Source: Streptomyces griseorubiginosus (GTDB taxonomy: Bacteria > Actinomycetota > Actinomycetes > Streptomycetales > Streptomycetaceae). From it: a stretch of 64,000 bases of DNA. Below are positions 1 to 8,900 of the stretch, in pieces. The position numbers and the translations under genes are program-made. The stretch spans positions 452,012 through 516,011 of the forward strand of contig NZ_KQ948737.1 in assembly GCF_001514195.1 (NCBI RefSeq), read 5' to 3'. The notes beneath the pieces were generated by a model. That model was given only the letters and a program-made list of their open reading frames with translations. It was not told the origin of the DNA and made no database searches. Position 1 is the stretch's first letter. Each line of letters opens with the position of its first letter.

Positions 1-1
1 C

Positions 2-1555
2 GCCCAGCAGGAGTCCGCGCAGTTCGGCTCCGGTCGCTACCAGTTCCTCCTCAAGCCGGGCACCTACAACGGCATCAACGCCCAACTCGGCTTCTACACC
101 TCGATCTCAGGGCTCGGACTGAACCCCGACGACACCCAGATCAACGGCGACATCACCGTGGACGCGGGCTGGTTCAACGGCAACGCGACGCAGAACTTCT
201 GGCGTTCGGCGGAGAACCTCGCCATCACCCCGTCCAACGGCACCGACCGCTGGGCCGTCGCCCAGGCCGCGCCCTTCCGCCGTATCCACGTCAAGGGCGG
301 CCTCAACCTGGCACCCAACGGCTACGGTTGGGCCTCCGGCGGCTACATCGCCGACTCCAAGATCGACGGCACCGTGGGGCCGTACTCGCAGCAGCAGTGG
401 TACACCCGTGACAGTTCGGTCGGCGGCTGGACCAACGGCGTGTGGAACATGACGTTCACCGGGGTCCAGGGCGCGCCCGCGACCAACTTCGACACCGGCC
501 CGTACACCACCCTCGACACGACGCCGATCTCCCGCGAGAAGCCGTTCCTCTACCTCGACGGCAACGCCTACAAGGTCTTCGTCCCGGCAAAGCGCACCAA
601 CGCCCGCGGGGTCTCCTGGCCCGCGAACGCCGGGACCTCGCTGCCGCTCGACCAGTTCTACGTGGTCAAGCCGGGAGCGACCGCGGCCACCATCAACACC
701 GCACTGGCCCAGGGCCTCAACCTGCTCTTCACCCCCGGCGTCTACCACCTCGACCAGACGATCGACGTCACCCGGCCGGACACCGTGGTGCTCGGGCTGG
801 GCCTCGCCACGCTCGTGCCCGACGGCGGCGTCGACGCGATGCACGTCGCGGACGTCGACGGCGTCCGGCTCGCCGGATTCCTCATCGACGCCGGCGCGAC
901 GCGGTCCGACACCCTGCTCCGGATCGGGCCGACCGGCGCGGCAGCGGACCATTCCGCGAACCCGACCACCATGCAGGACGTGTTCATCCGCATAGGCGGC
1001 GCGGGCCCCGGCCTCGCGACCAACTCCGTCGTGGTCAACAGCGACGACGTCGTCGTCGACCACACCTGGATCTGGCGCGCCGACCACGGCGAAGGCGTCG
1101 GCTGGGAGACCAACCGGGCCGACTACGGACTCGTGGTGAACGGCGACGACGTGCTCACCACCGGTCTGTTCGTCGAACACTTCAACAAGTACGACGTGCT
1201 CTGGAACGGTGAACGCGGCCGCACGATCTTCTTCCAGAACGAGAAGGCCTACGACGCCCCGAACGCCGCCGCCATCACCCACGACGGCATCGTCGGGTAC
1301 GCCGCGTACAAGGTCGCCGACACGGTCGCCGTCCATGAGGCCTGGGGTCTGGGCAGCTACTGCAACTACACCTCGGACCCCTCCATCGTGCAGCGCCACG
1401 GCTTCCAGGTGCCCGTCAAGCCCGGCGTCAAGCTGCACAGCATCCAGGTGATCTCTCTCGGCGGCAAGGGCCAGTACGCCCATGTCGTCAACGACACCGG
1501 TGCGCCCACCTCCGGCACCGACACCATCCCGTCCAAGATCACGCAGTTCCCGTGA
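2..1555 (+). CDS. Secreted beta-helix protein, pectate-lyase/GH55-like (5' truncated)
   Basis: The frame is open from the first base to TGA at 1553, giving 517 residues without a start, so the gene begins outside the window. The protein has many short beta-strand turns with repeated Asn/Asp/Gly, as in right-handed beta-helix proteins (segments such as FLYLDGNAYKVFVPAKRTN and LLFTPGVYHLDQTID). The order resembles actinobacterial proteins usually annotated as coagulation factor 5/8-type or GH55-like glucanase relatives. The family is known for extracellular polysaccharide binding or cleavage. The substrate here is not visible, and any signal peptide or carbohydrate-binding domain would lie upstream. 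A strong hairpin follows the stop codon. Confidence 0.7.
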   Translation, partial: AQQESAQFGSGRYQFLLKPGTYNGINAQLGFYTSISGLGLNPDDTQINGDITVDAGWFNGNATQNFWRSAENLAITPSNGTDRWAVAQAAPFRRIHVKGGLNLAPNGYGWASGGYIADSKIDGTVGPYSQQQWYTRDSSVGGWTNGVWNMTFTGVQGAPATNFDTGPYTTLDTTPISREKPFLYLDGNAYKVFVPAKRTNARGVSWPANAGTSLPLDQFYVVKPGATAATINTALAQGLNLLFTPGVYHLDQTIDVTRPDTVVLGLGLATLVPDGGVDAMHVADVDGVRLAGFLIDAGATRSDTLLRIGPTGAAADHSANPTTMQDVFIRIGGAGPGLATNSVVVNSDDVVVDHTWIWRADHGEGVGWETNRADYGLVVNGDDVLTTGLFVEHFNKYDVLWNGERGRTIFFQNEKAYDAPNAAAITHDGIVGYAAYKVADTVAVHEAWGLGSYCNYTSDPSIVQRHGFQVPVKPGVKLHSIQVISLGGKGQYAHVVNDTGAPTSGTDTIPSKITQFP

Positions 1556-1605
1556 CAGCGGGTCGTTGAGCCGCATCGTCACCGATCGGACGACGACCTC
1601 GAGAC

Positions 1606-1633
1606 GCTGCGGACCACGCTCGTGGTCCGCAGC
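1606..1633 (+). terminator. Perfect 13-bp hairpin after the beta-helix gene
   Basis: The arms 1606-1618 and 1621-1633 are exact reverse complements (GCTGCGGACCACG / CGTGGTCCGCAGC) with a nominal 2-nt gap, so about 11-12 pairs can form. It lies 50 bp after the stop codon and has no T tract, as is usual for Streptomyces terminators. The rest of 1556-1753 holds no gene I can support. Confidence 0.6.
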
Positions 1634-1753
1634 AAGGGACGACCACCACGAGGCGCCCCTCGATCAGTTCGGCAAATTGCCCCCACGAGTTTGATAGAAA
1701 GCCCTTCCTTCGGTCTCCCGGCTTGCCAGTCTCTGTCTGCACAGGCGCATGTC

Positions 1754-1788
1754 ATGTCCGCGATCGTCGCTTCGCGCATCGCGGACAT
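1754..1788 (+). promoter_or_regulatory. 11-bp inverted repeat upstream of the NLP gene
   Basis: ATGTCCGCGAT (1754-1764) is repeated in inverse at 1778-1788 with a 13-nt loop. Its right arm runs into the first copy of the 8-bp repeat tract. It could be an mRNA hairpin in the leader or an operator; the sequence does not decide between them. Confidence 0.5.
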
Positions 1789-1850
1789 CGCCACATCGCC
1801 ACATCGCCACATCGCCACATCGCCACATCGCCACATCGCCACATCGCCAC
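1785..1850 (+). repeat. Eight tandem copies of ACATCGCC just before the NLP ribosome binding site
   Basis: Eight exact copies of the octamer fill 1785-1848, followed by AC and then GGAG at 1851-1854, the ribosome binding site of the next gene. Eight is not a multiple of three. If the true start were further upstream, a change of copy number would switch the frame. With the start at 1860 it only changes leader length. Perfect short repeats of this kind are prone to slippage. Confidence 0.95.
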
Positions 1851-1859
1851 GGAGACGCC

Positions 1860-2630
1860 ATGCCTCGAACGACCAGCAGAACCCTCCGGCTCGCCAGAGC
1901 CGTAGCCGTCACGGGAAGCGGCGCCGCTCTCGCCGTATCCCTGACAGGCAGCGCTTCCGCGGGCGTGCTGCAGAACCTGCCCGAGAACGCCACCGCGTTC
2001 CAGAAGAACTTCGAGCCGGTCTACGACTACGACACGGACTCCTGCTACCCGGCCGCCGCCATCGACGCCAACGGGAACCTCAACGGCGGTCTGAAGCCGA
2101 CCGGCCCCATCACCGGCGAGTGCCGCGGCGGCCACCTCGGCAACGCCAACACGTACTCACGGGCCAAGTGCAACAACGGCTGGTGCGGCATCATCTACGC
2201 CAGCTACTTCGAGAAGGACGAGGCCTCCCCGAGCATCGGCCACCGCCACGACTGGGAGTGCATGGTCGTGTGGGTCCAGCAGGGGGCGGCCACGCCGTCG
2301 TACCTGTCGGCTTCCCGGCACGGCGGCTTCAGCACCCACCCGATCGCCGACGTTCCGATGAGCGGCCAGCGGGTCATGGCCGTCTACCACAAGGACGGCG
2401 CGAGCACCCACGCCTTCCGCTTCGCCAAGTGGGGCGAGACGGCCGAGAACGACACGGGCGCGTGGCACCAGGAGAACCTCCTCACCTGGGACAACCTCGC
2501 GCCCAACCTCCGCAACACCTTGAACGGCTCCGACTGGGGCAGCGCGAACCTGCCGCTCCAGGACTCGAAGTTCAACGACACGCTCAACAAGGCCAAGCCG
2601 AGCGAGATCCCGTTCGACCCGTACGCGTGA
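1860..2630 (+). CDS. Necrosis- and ethylene-inducing-like protein (NLP/NPP1 family), secreted
   Basis: This is a 256-residue protein. ATG 1860 is chosen because GGAG sits 5 nt upstream and because a classical signal peptide begins there (basic start, hydrophobic stretch about residues 11-30, cleavage after ASA near 34). The diagnostic NLP heptapeptide GHRHDWE is at 127-133, and the paired cysteines typical of the family are present (C62, C89, C104, C109). In the family the heptapeptide Asp/Glu/His residues bind a divalent metal, and cytotoxic members bind plant sphingolipids and lyse eudicot cells. Secretion and fold are well supported; toxicity to plants is inference. The gene stands alone between two repeat tracts. 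Confidence 0.93.
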   Translation: MPRTTSRTLRLARAVAVTGSGAALAVSLTGSASAGVLQNLPENATAFQKNFEPVYDYDTDSCYPAAAIDANGNLNGGLKPTGPITGECRGGHLGNANTYSRAKCNNGWCGIIYASYFEKDEASPSIGHRHDWECMVVWVQQGAATPSYLSASRHGGFSTHPIADVPMSGQRVMAVYHKDGASTHAFRFAKWGETAENDTGAWHQENLLTWDNLAPNLRNTLNGSDWGSANLPLQDSKFNDTLNKAKPSEIPFDPYA

Positions 2631-2679
2631 CGGTCGCGGGGCGGGAAGGCCGCTGCCCCGCGTGTCGGGGCGGCGGCCG

Positions 2680-2817
2680 GCGACCAGGCATCGGCTGGCC
2701 CGCGAGCAGGGCATCAGCCGGCCGGCGAGCAGGGCATCGGCTGGCCGGCGAGCAGGGCATCGGCTGGCCGGCGAGCAGGGCATCGGCTCCGCGAGATGGC
2801 ATCGGCTCCGCAAGGTG
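2680..2817 (+). repeat. 23-bp tandem repeats downstream of the NLP gene
   Basis: Units of 23 bp beginning GCGAGCAGGGCATC occur at 2702-2724, 2725-2747 and 2748-2770. A degenerate 22-nt copy lies at 2680-2701 and a part copy follows at 2771. After that come shorter related pieces, each with GGCA(T/C)CGGCTCC. The units are rich in GGCCGGC and could fold into alternative hairpins. No coding function is evident. Together with the leader repeat they bracket the NLP gene. Apart from these repeats, 2631-2954 shows nothing else I can support. Confidence 0.85.
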
Positions 2818-2954
2818 GCACCGGCTCCCGCCCCACCCGGCACCAAGCCTTGGGACACGTTTTACGCGAAGCATGCAACTGCCACCGACGTGATCGCTGT
2901 CTGATAGGGAGATGGGCCCTTCAGGGCCGAGGAGCGAGCAGACCGGGGCAGTTC

Positions 2955-3941
2955 GTGGGACGGCGCAAGACCAGCATATGGATCGCATTCGTCACAGGGG
3001 TGACGCTGATGGGCGCGAGCGCCTGCGGCGGGGGCGGCAGCGACAAGGCGAGCGGGGACGACGCGAAGCCGTCGACGCAGCCGAGCGCCAGCGCCTCTCC
3101 GTCCCCGACCAAACCCGCGGGCCCGCCGATGCTGCTGGAGACGATCACTCCGCAGACGGGGACCACGGTCGGCGTGGCCATGCCCATCTCGGTGATCTTC
3201 ACGAACCCCGTGGCCGCCAAGGCACGGGCCACCGTCGAGAAGCACATGAAGGTGAGCGCCTCGCAGCCGGTGGTCGGCGCCTGGCACTGGATGGGCGACC
3301 AGCGCGCCGACTGGCGCCCGAAGACGTACTGGCCCTCCGGTACGACGGTGAAGATCGACGCGGACATGACGGGCGTCAGCAACGGCAACGGACGCTACGG
3401 CGTCCACAGCTACACGCACACCTTCAAGATCGGTGACGACGTACGCGCGGACGTCTCGGTGACCGGCCACACCATGAAGGTCACCCGGAACGGCGCGCCG
3501 GTGCGCACCCTGTCGATCAACGCGGGCAGCGCGGAGTTCCCGACCTGGGACGGCACCATGGCCGTCATCGACAAGCAGGAGAAGGTCCACATGACCTCCT
3601 GCAGCGTCGGCATCAGCTGCGACAAGGGCAGCCCTAACTACTACGACCTGACCCTGCCCTGGGACATCCACCTCACCCAGTCCGGCACCTACGTCCACTA
3701 CTCGACCGGCGACCCCAACCCGGGCAGCGGCAGCGCGCGCGGCTCGCACGGCTGCGTCCACCTCTCCCTGGCGGACGCGAAGTGGTTCTACGGCCAGGTC
3801 AAGCAGGGCGACCCCATCACCATCACCGGTTCGCCGCGCGGCAAGGCCCCGGCCGACAACGGCTACGCCGACTTCAACCTGGACTGGCCCCAGTGGCTCG
3901 CGGGCAGCGGCTCCGGCGAGACGACGACCGCCGCTCTCTGA
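2955..3941 (+). CDS. L,D-transpeptidase lipoprotein (Ig-like plus YkuD domains)
   Basis: A GTG start at 2955 gives a short basic signal (VGRRKTS), a hydrophobic stretch and a lipobox-like ASAC with Cys24, followed by a Ser/Thr/Pro-rich spacer. An Ig-like domain covers roughly 60-175. The YkuD catalytic domain ends in SHGCVHLS, with the nucleophile at Cys267 of 328 residues. Known members make 3-3 cross-links between meso-DAP residues in the peptidoglycan of actinobacteria and are the targets of carbapenems. The protein should sit on the outer face of the membrane. An upstream in-frame ATG at 2796 was not used because it would add a repeat-derived, non-signal N-terminus. Confidence 0.92.
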   Translation: MGRRKTSIWIAFVTGVTLMGASACGGGGSDKASGDDAKPSTQPSASASPSPTKPAGPPMLLETITPQTGTTVGVAMPISVIFTNPVAAKARATVEKHMKVSASQPVVGAWHWMGDQRADWRPKTYWPSGTTVKIDADMTGVSNGNGRYGVHSYTHTFKIGDDVRADVSVTGHTMKVTRNGAPVRTLSINAGSAEFPTWDGTMAVIDKQEKVHMTSCSVGISCDKGSPNYYDLTLPWDIHLTQSGTYVHYSTGDPNPGSGSARGSHGCVHLSLADAKWFYGQVKQGDPITITGSPRGKAPADNGYADFNLDWPQWLAGSGSGETTTAAL

Positions 3942-3966
3942 TCGGCGTCGCCGGCGACACCCTGTG

Positions 3967-3999
3967 CGGTCCCCGGTCCAGGACACGGACCGGGGACCG
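3967..3999 (+). terminator. Terminator after the L,D-transpeptidase gene
   Basis: The 13-bp arms CGGTCCCCGGTCC (3967-3979) and GGACCGGGGACCG (3987-3999) are perfect reverse complements around a 7-nt loop, 25 bp after the stop codon. Confidence 0.8.
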
Positions 4000-4039
4000 A
4001 GCCTCCCCGTGGACCCCTCTCGGGTCTAATGTCGGTCAA

Positions 4040-4846
4040 ATGACCACAGACGAAGCGAACCGGCGATGGACACGGTCCATGCCCGATGCCTACGAGCGTC
4101 ACCTCGTGCCGGTCTTCTTTCGCCCCTTCGCCGTCGACCTGGCCACCAGGGCGGCGGCGCTACGGCCACGCACGGTGCTCGAGCTCGCCGCCGGGACCGG
4201 CGCGCTGACCTCGGCCCTGCTCGGCGCCGTACCCACGGCTTCCGTCGTGGCGACCGACCTCAACGAATCGATGGTCACCGCGGGATCGGCGCGCGAACCC
4301 CGAGCGGAATGGCGGCAGGCGGACGCCCAGGAACTGCCGTTCGAGGACGGCGGATTCGACCTCGTGCTGTGCCAGTTCGGGGTGATGTTCTTCCCCGACA
4401 GGCCCGCCGCCTACGCCGAGGTGCGCAGGGTCATGGCCCCGCAGGGGAGTTTCCTGTTCAACAGCTGGGGTCCAGTGGCCTCGCACGGGTTCGCGGCCGC
4501 CTTCCAGGCCGCCCTGGAAGAGTCCATGCCGGGTTCGGCTCCCCCGTTCCTCAGGAACGTGCCCCACGGCTACACCGACCCTGCCGCAGTCGCCGCCGAC
4601 CTGGCAACGGCGGGGCTGACGCTGACCGCGACCGAGGAGGTGACGCTGACGGGCACCGCGGAGTCGGCCGCATCCGTCGCGAACGGCTTGCTCACGGGCA
4701 CACCGGTGAGCGCGGCGTTGCAGGGCCGCGAGGACGCACAGGCCATCCAGGCCGCCGTCACTGAGGGGATGACGGAACGTCTCGGTACGGGGTCGGTGAC
4801 GGCACCGATGACGGCGACGGTGTATCTGGCGCGACGGGACGTATGA
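4040..4846 (+). CDS. Class I SAM-dependent methyltransferase
   Basis: The protein has 268 residues. SAM-binding motif I is VLELAAGTGAL (about 47-57). An acidic loop ATDLNESM follows, then QADAQELPF, and the post-motif LVLCQFGVMFFPD is typical of the Methyltransf_11/UbiE-like group. The acceptor is not evident. ATG 4040 has no clear ribosome binding site, so the gene may be translated from a leaderless message. No partner gene is adjacent, and the preceding terminator makes it a separate unit. Confidence 0.85.
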   Translation: MTTDEANRRWTRSMPDAYERHLVPVFFRPFAVDLATRAAALRPRTVLELAAGTGALTSALLGAVPTASVVATDLNESMVTAGSAREPRAEWRQADAQELPFEDGGFDLVLCQFGVMFFPDRPAAYAEVRRVMAPQGSFLFNSWGPVASHGFAAAFQAALEESMPGSAPPFLRNVPHGYTDPAAVAADLATAGLTLTATEEVTLTGTAESAASVANGLLTGTPVSAALQGREDAQAIQAAVTEGMTERLGTGSVTAPMTATVYLARRDV

Positions 4847-5352
4847 CCACTATGGGCGGGACAGGCGGCCCAGCACGGCACGAAACGGCTCCCGCCCAGA
4901 CGCGACGCTCGCGATGTTCTGATCCAGCATCCCCATCGCGGTGAGTGCGACATGGCCGCAGGAGACGGCGTCAGCAGCACTTCCCGAGCCGTGGGCCGAC
5001 GTCTTCGTGCGGCTGAAGTTCGGGGAACCGCTCCAAAAGGCCTACACGTTCGACGGCGTCGACGCGCGGCCGATCGACATACCAAAGGTCGCGCATGGAG
5101 GCCGCATAGAAGTCCAGGTCGGCTGCCCGCCCATGTACTCCCGCGCGTAGGCCCACGAACAGTGGGGCCACGCGTTCGGCGTAGGCGGCCACGTACAGGC
5201 GGATCACCTCGGCGCGCCCGTCATGGGCTGAGTCCTCGCCTGCTCGCCGAGTCGGCAGCTGTCCCGGCACCCGACTCCTCTCAAGGGCGAGGGGTCCACC
5301 AGGCCATGCTTGGTCATACGCCCACGCCGTACCTGTACCGGAGTTCTCGTTG
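4847..5352. other. 506-bp interval, mostly gene remnants
   Basis: No intact well-supported gene. A leftward reading frame (4971-5270) looks partly coding and is listed separately. The direct strand gives only short, poorly composed frames. Confidence 0.5.
4971..5270 (-). CDS. Hypothetical protein, possibly a gene remnant
   Basis: This is a 99-residue leftward frame from GTG 5270. Its middle (VIRLYVAAYAERVAPLFVGL ... DLDFYAASMRDLWYVD) has sensible amino-acid composition and GC-rich third positions. The first 20 and last 15 residues look less like protein. I do not recognise a family. There is no ribosome binding site of note. It may be the surviving centre of a decayed gene or not a gene at all. 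Confidence 0.3.
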   Translation of the reverse strand: MPGQLPTRRAGEDSAHDGRAEVIRLYVAAYAERVAPLFVGLRAGVHGRAADLDFYAASMRDLWYVDRPRVDAVERVGLLERFPELQPHEDVGPRLGKCC

Positions 5353-5934
5353 ATGTCAGTGGCGTCTTATAAGTTGCCCGGCATGACAAGTTGGATCCGC
5401 TGCGGGGTCATAGCCTGGTTGGAAGAAGGACGGTACCGGGAGGATGAAACCGTCCTGGTCTACTTCAAGGGGACCAGCCTGGCCACCATGGCCGAAGGCC
5501 TTTCCGCACACCGCCGCCCGCCGCTTGCCCAAGGCCTCGACACAGCACCCGACGAGTGGGGCGTCATCGTGCACCACATGTTCGACCCCTCTAGCGACGA
5601 CTACGACGGGGTCAACTACCGCGAGCTGTGCTCACAGGGCGCCGAACTGGTGGTGTTCGTACCCAACCCGTGCATTGCCAAGGCTCACGGACCCCATGCC
5701 TACCACTACAAAGGCGGCCGGACATCGAGCTGCGTCAACTACGAAACCGCGGAGTACGTCGGCGAATACTGGCCGAACAAGTTGGCCCCTGTCATCACGG
5801 CGGCGGGACTCGACCATCAGCACGCGACCTACGAGGAGCAGTTGCCCCAGCTGATCTCTGACCACCTGGGGCTGCCCGCGCTGGATCGCGACACCGTCAC
5901 CGTCGACCGCGATCTCGTCGCCACCTACTTCTGA
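5353..5934 (+). CDS. Uncharacterised protein convergent with the STAND-WD40 gene
   Basis: The protein has 193 residues. ATG 5353 has GGAG nine bases upstream; ATG 5383 is an alternative. It has no signal peptide or membrane segment. It is acidic and rich in His, Tyr and Asp (EYWPNKLAPVITAAGLDHQH), with cysteines spaced in the second half (ELCSQGAEL, NPCIAKAH, SSCVNYE). I recognise no domain. Its last 10 bases overlap the 3' end of the large HTH-NTPase-WD40 gene on the other strand. Such tail-to-tail overlap makes mutual antisense interference possible, but no functional link can be claimed from sequence. Confidence 0.75.
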   Translation: MSVASYKLPGMTSWIRCGVIAWLEEGRYREDETVLVYFKGTSLATMAEGLSAHRRPPLAQGLDTAPDEWGVIVHHMFDPSSDDYDGVNYRELCSQGAELVVFVPNPCIAKAHGPHAYHYKGGRTSSCVNYETAEYVGEYWPNKLAPVITAAGLDHQHATYEEQLPQLISDHLGLPALDRDTVTVDRDLVATYF

Positions 5935-8900
5935 CTCGGGGCTGGTCGGCAGTCGTTCTGGGCCGACTGTTCGTGCAGGTAGCGGGACTGTTGCGCAGGG
6001 CTGAGAGGGGAGTCGACGGCCGCGCAGATGGCGCGGATCGCGTGGGTCGGGTCGGGCAGGTCGACCGTCCACAGTTCGACGGAGCCGTACGTGCCGACGG
6101 CCAAGGTTCGTCCGTCCGGGCTGAAGGCCACTGTCGCCGGGGAACGGGCCGGCACGGTGGTCCTGACCTGGCCGGTGGCGAGATCCCAGAGTTGGACCCC
6201 TACTTCGTCGGTCACAGCAAGGGTGCGTCCATCAGGGCTGAAGGACGGCGACCCCACCCGGGTCCCGGTGGTGAAGGTGTTGCGGAGCTGTCCGGTGCGC
6301 GTGTCCCACGCTTTGACGGTTCTGTTGCCGATGGTGACCAATGTGCGTCCGTCTGGGCTGAAGGTGAGGGACAGCAGAATCCCGTCGCCTGGTCTGATCG
6401 TGCGCTTCGCGTTGCCTGTCTTGGCGTCGATCAGTGTGACCTGTTCGTCGTCGGCCCGGACCATCACTACGGCGAGCGTGCGCCCGTCCGCGGTGAACGC
6501 CGCCGATCTGACGGGCCCGCTGATACCGGTACGAGCCGTATGCAGGGCCCCAGTTACGAGGTCCCAGATGCGCACTGTGCCGTCCCTGCTGACGACGGCA
6601 AGTCGTGTGCCGTCGCGGCCGAAGAGTGCCGTGTCGGAAATGCCCAGGGAACGTGTCTGGCGAAGGCGGCCGGTCGCGAGGTCACGAACCCCGATGGCCC
6701 TGTCTCTTCCCGTGGTGGCGGCCAGCGCGCTGCCACTTGAGCTGAAAGCTACGGCACCAAGTCTATTGATCGGAATGGACACCTTCTCTGCCCGCAGTGC
6801 CGGGTCACTGTCGAGCGGCAGAGCGGCCGAGGGCTCGCCGGTCCTGGCATCCCAGAGCTGTGCCGAGCCGCGGGCGGCTGGACCTTGCCGCACCGTAGCC
6901 ACCACGCGCCCGTCAGGGCTGAACGCCATGCCTGCGATATACGCGTCGGACGGACCACTCAGCGTGGATCGGGGCAGATCGTCGGGCAGGCGCTGGACGC
7001 GGACGTCGGCGTCCCGAATGCTGCTGGTGACAAGAGTCCGGCCGTCCGCGCCGAGGGCCAATCTCGTGGCTCCTCCTCCGCGATGACCGGCAGGCACAGG
7101 AGTCCGCGCCGCTCCGGAGGCCGTGTCCCAGATGCGCACTGTGCCATCGGAGCCTGGGACGGCCAGCGTCCGCCCGTCCGGGGAGAAGACCGCCTCGTCC
7201 CGGACGGCCTGTGCGTTCTTGAAGGTGTGCCGGAGATGTCCAGTCGTTGTCTCGCGTAGCTGTACAGAACCGTCGGTGAGCACCACGGCGTAGGTCCGCC
7301 GATCCGGGCTGAACCTCACCGTGACGGGCTCGGTCCTGCCGCCGTGGGGGGAGCGGACACGGCCGCCGTGGGGGGAGCGGACACGGCCGGTAACCGTGTC
7401 CCACACCCATACCCGTCCGTCGAAGTCCGCCGCGGCGACCGTACGTCCGCCGGGGCCGAAGACGACCGCCTGCGGGTCGCGACGGCCGGGGAATCGCTGC
7501 CGCATCCGGCCCGTGGCCAGGTCCCAGATGCGCACCGACAAGGAGGCAAAGGCCACGCGACGGCCGTCGGGGCTGAAGGCCAGCGCGCGTACATAACCGT
7601 CAGGGACGGCGAAGGATATTGATTCTCTGCCGGTGTCCGGATCCCACAGGGCCACGCCGCCACCCTCATTGGTCGTGACGGCGAGGGTACGCCCGTCGGG
7701 GCTGAATGCCAGGACCTCACCGACCCCGCGTCCGGCGAACGTGTGCCGGAGCGGGCCCGCGGGCAACTCCCAGATCCGTACCTTGTCGTCTGTGCTGTGG
7801 GTGGCGAGAGTGTGCCCGTCCGGGCTGAGGGCGAGGGAATCCACCGGTCTGGTTCCGCTGGTAAGGCGTTTGCGCAGCGGTAACGCCGCCGCAGCGTACA
7901 GGGCGGCAGTTGCTTCGCGGGTGGGGCTGGTGCGGTAGGCGCGGACGGCGAGCAGCGCTGCGAGGTCGGGATCCGAACCCAGCAACGCGCCCGACTGGGC
8001 CGCCAGTTGCCGGGACTCGGCCACATGCTGCGCGTCGACCGCACTGTGCCACTGCCCCACAGCGAGGCCGGCGGCGACAAGGGCTAGGCACAGTGCGGCG
8101 ACCACCGTGGAGAGCACGAGCCGGGACCGGCGGCGGCCCCTGTGCTCCTGGTTCCGGCTGGCGTCGAGGAACGCCTGTTCCAAGTCGGTCAGTTCCGCAC
8201 GTGCCGCGCCGCCGAAGTACTCCTGGGCTGCGGCGAGCCGGCTCCCCCGGGACAGTGCGCCTTCCTCACGCCCCAGTTCCTGCCAGGTGTGGGCTGCTTC
8301 GGTCAGGGCGCGGTGCGCCCGCAGCCGTTCGCGGTCCTCCTCGATCCAGCCGCGCAGCCGGGGCCAGGCGGTGATCAGCGCTTCATGGGCCATCTCGACC
8401 GTGTCGCCGTCCAGGGTGAGAAGGCGTGCGGCGGCGAGTGCCTCCACCACCGGGGCGATGCCGTCACCGCCGCGGCCGGGCAGGTCCGCGCGCTGCACGG
8501 GGCGGCGGGTGTCGGGGGTGCCGTCTCCGGGGGCGACCAGGCGCAGCAACACCCGGCGTGCGGCGGCCGTCTGCTGTGCGGTGAAGCGGCCGTAGACCTC
8601 TTCGGCGGTCTTGGCTATCGCGCCGTCCAGGCCTCCTGCCGCCTCGTATCCCGCCATGGTCAGGGTCTTGCCGCGGCGCCGTCGCCAGGTTTCCAGCAGG
8701 GCGTGGGACAGCAGTGGCAAACCGCCTGGAGCGTCGGCGACTTCCTCGACCAGCCGTGCGGTCAGGGCGCGTTCCACCGTCAGGCCTGCGGTCGCGGCCG
8801 GTTTCACCACCGCTTGCCGTAGCTCGGCCTGGCTCATCGCTCCGGCCAGGAGGTTGGCGTCGCGCAAGGCGTCGGCCAGGCCACGGTGCTCGGCGCAGCG

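Noticed and set aside
107..1582. A 491-codon open frame on the minus strand opposite the beta-helix gene
   Set aside because: It is antisense to a well-composed gene, has the low-complexity Val/Gly/Asp/Arg composition of GC-rich shadows and no ribosome binding site.
1785..1850. Possible CRISPR-like array
   Set aside because: Units are 8 bp without spacers; it is a simple tandem repeat.
1749..1859. An upstream ATG that would translate the octamer repeat as SPHRHIAT units
   Set aside because: A signal peptide and an ideal ribosome binding site support ATG 1860.
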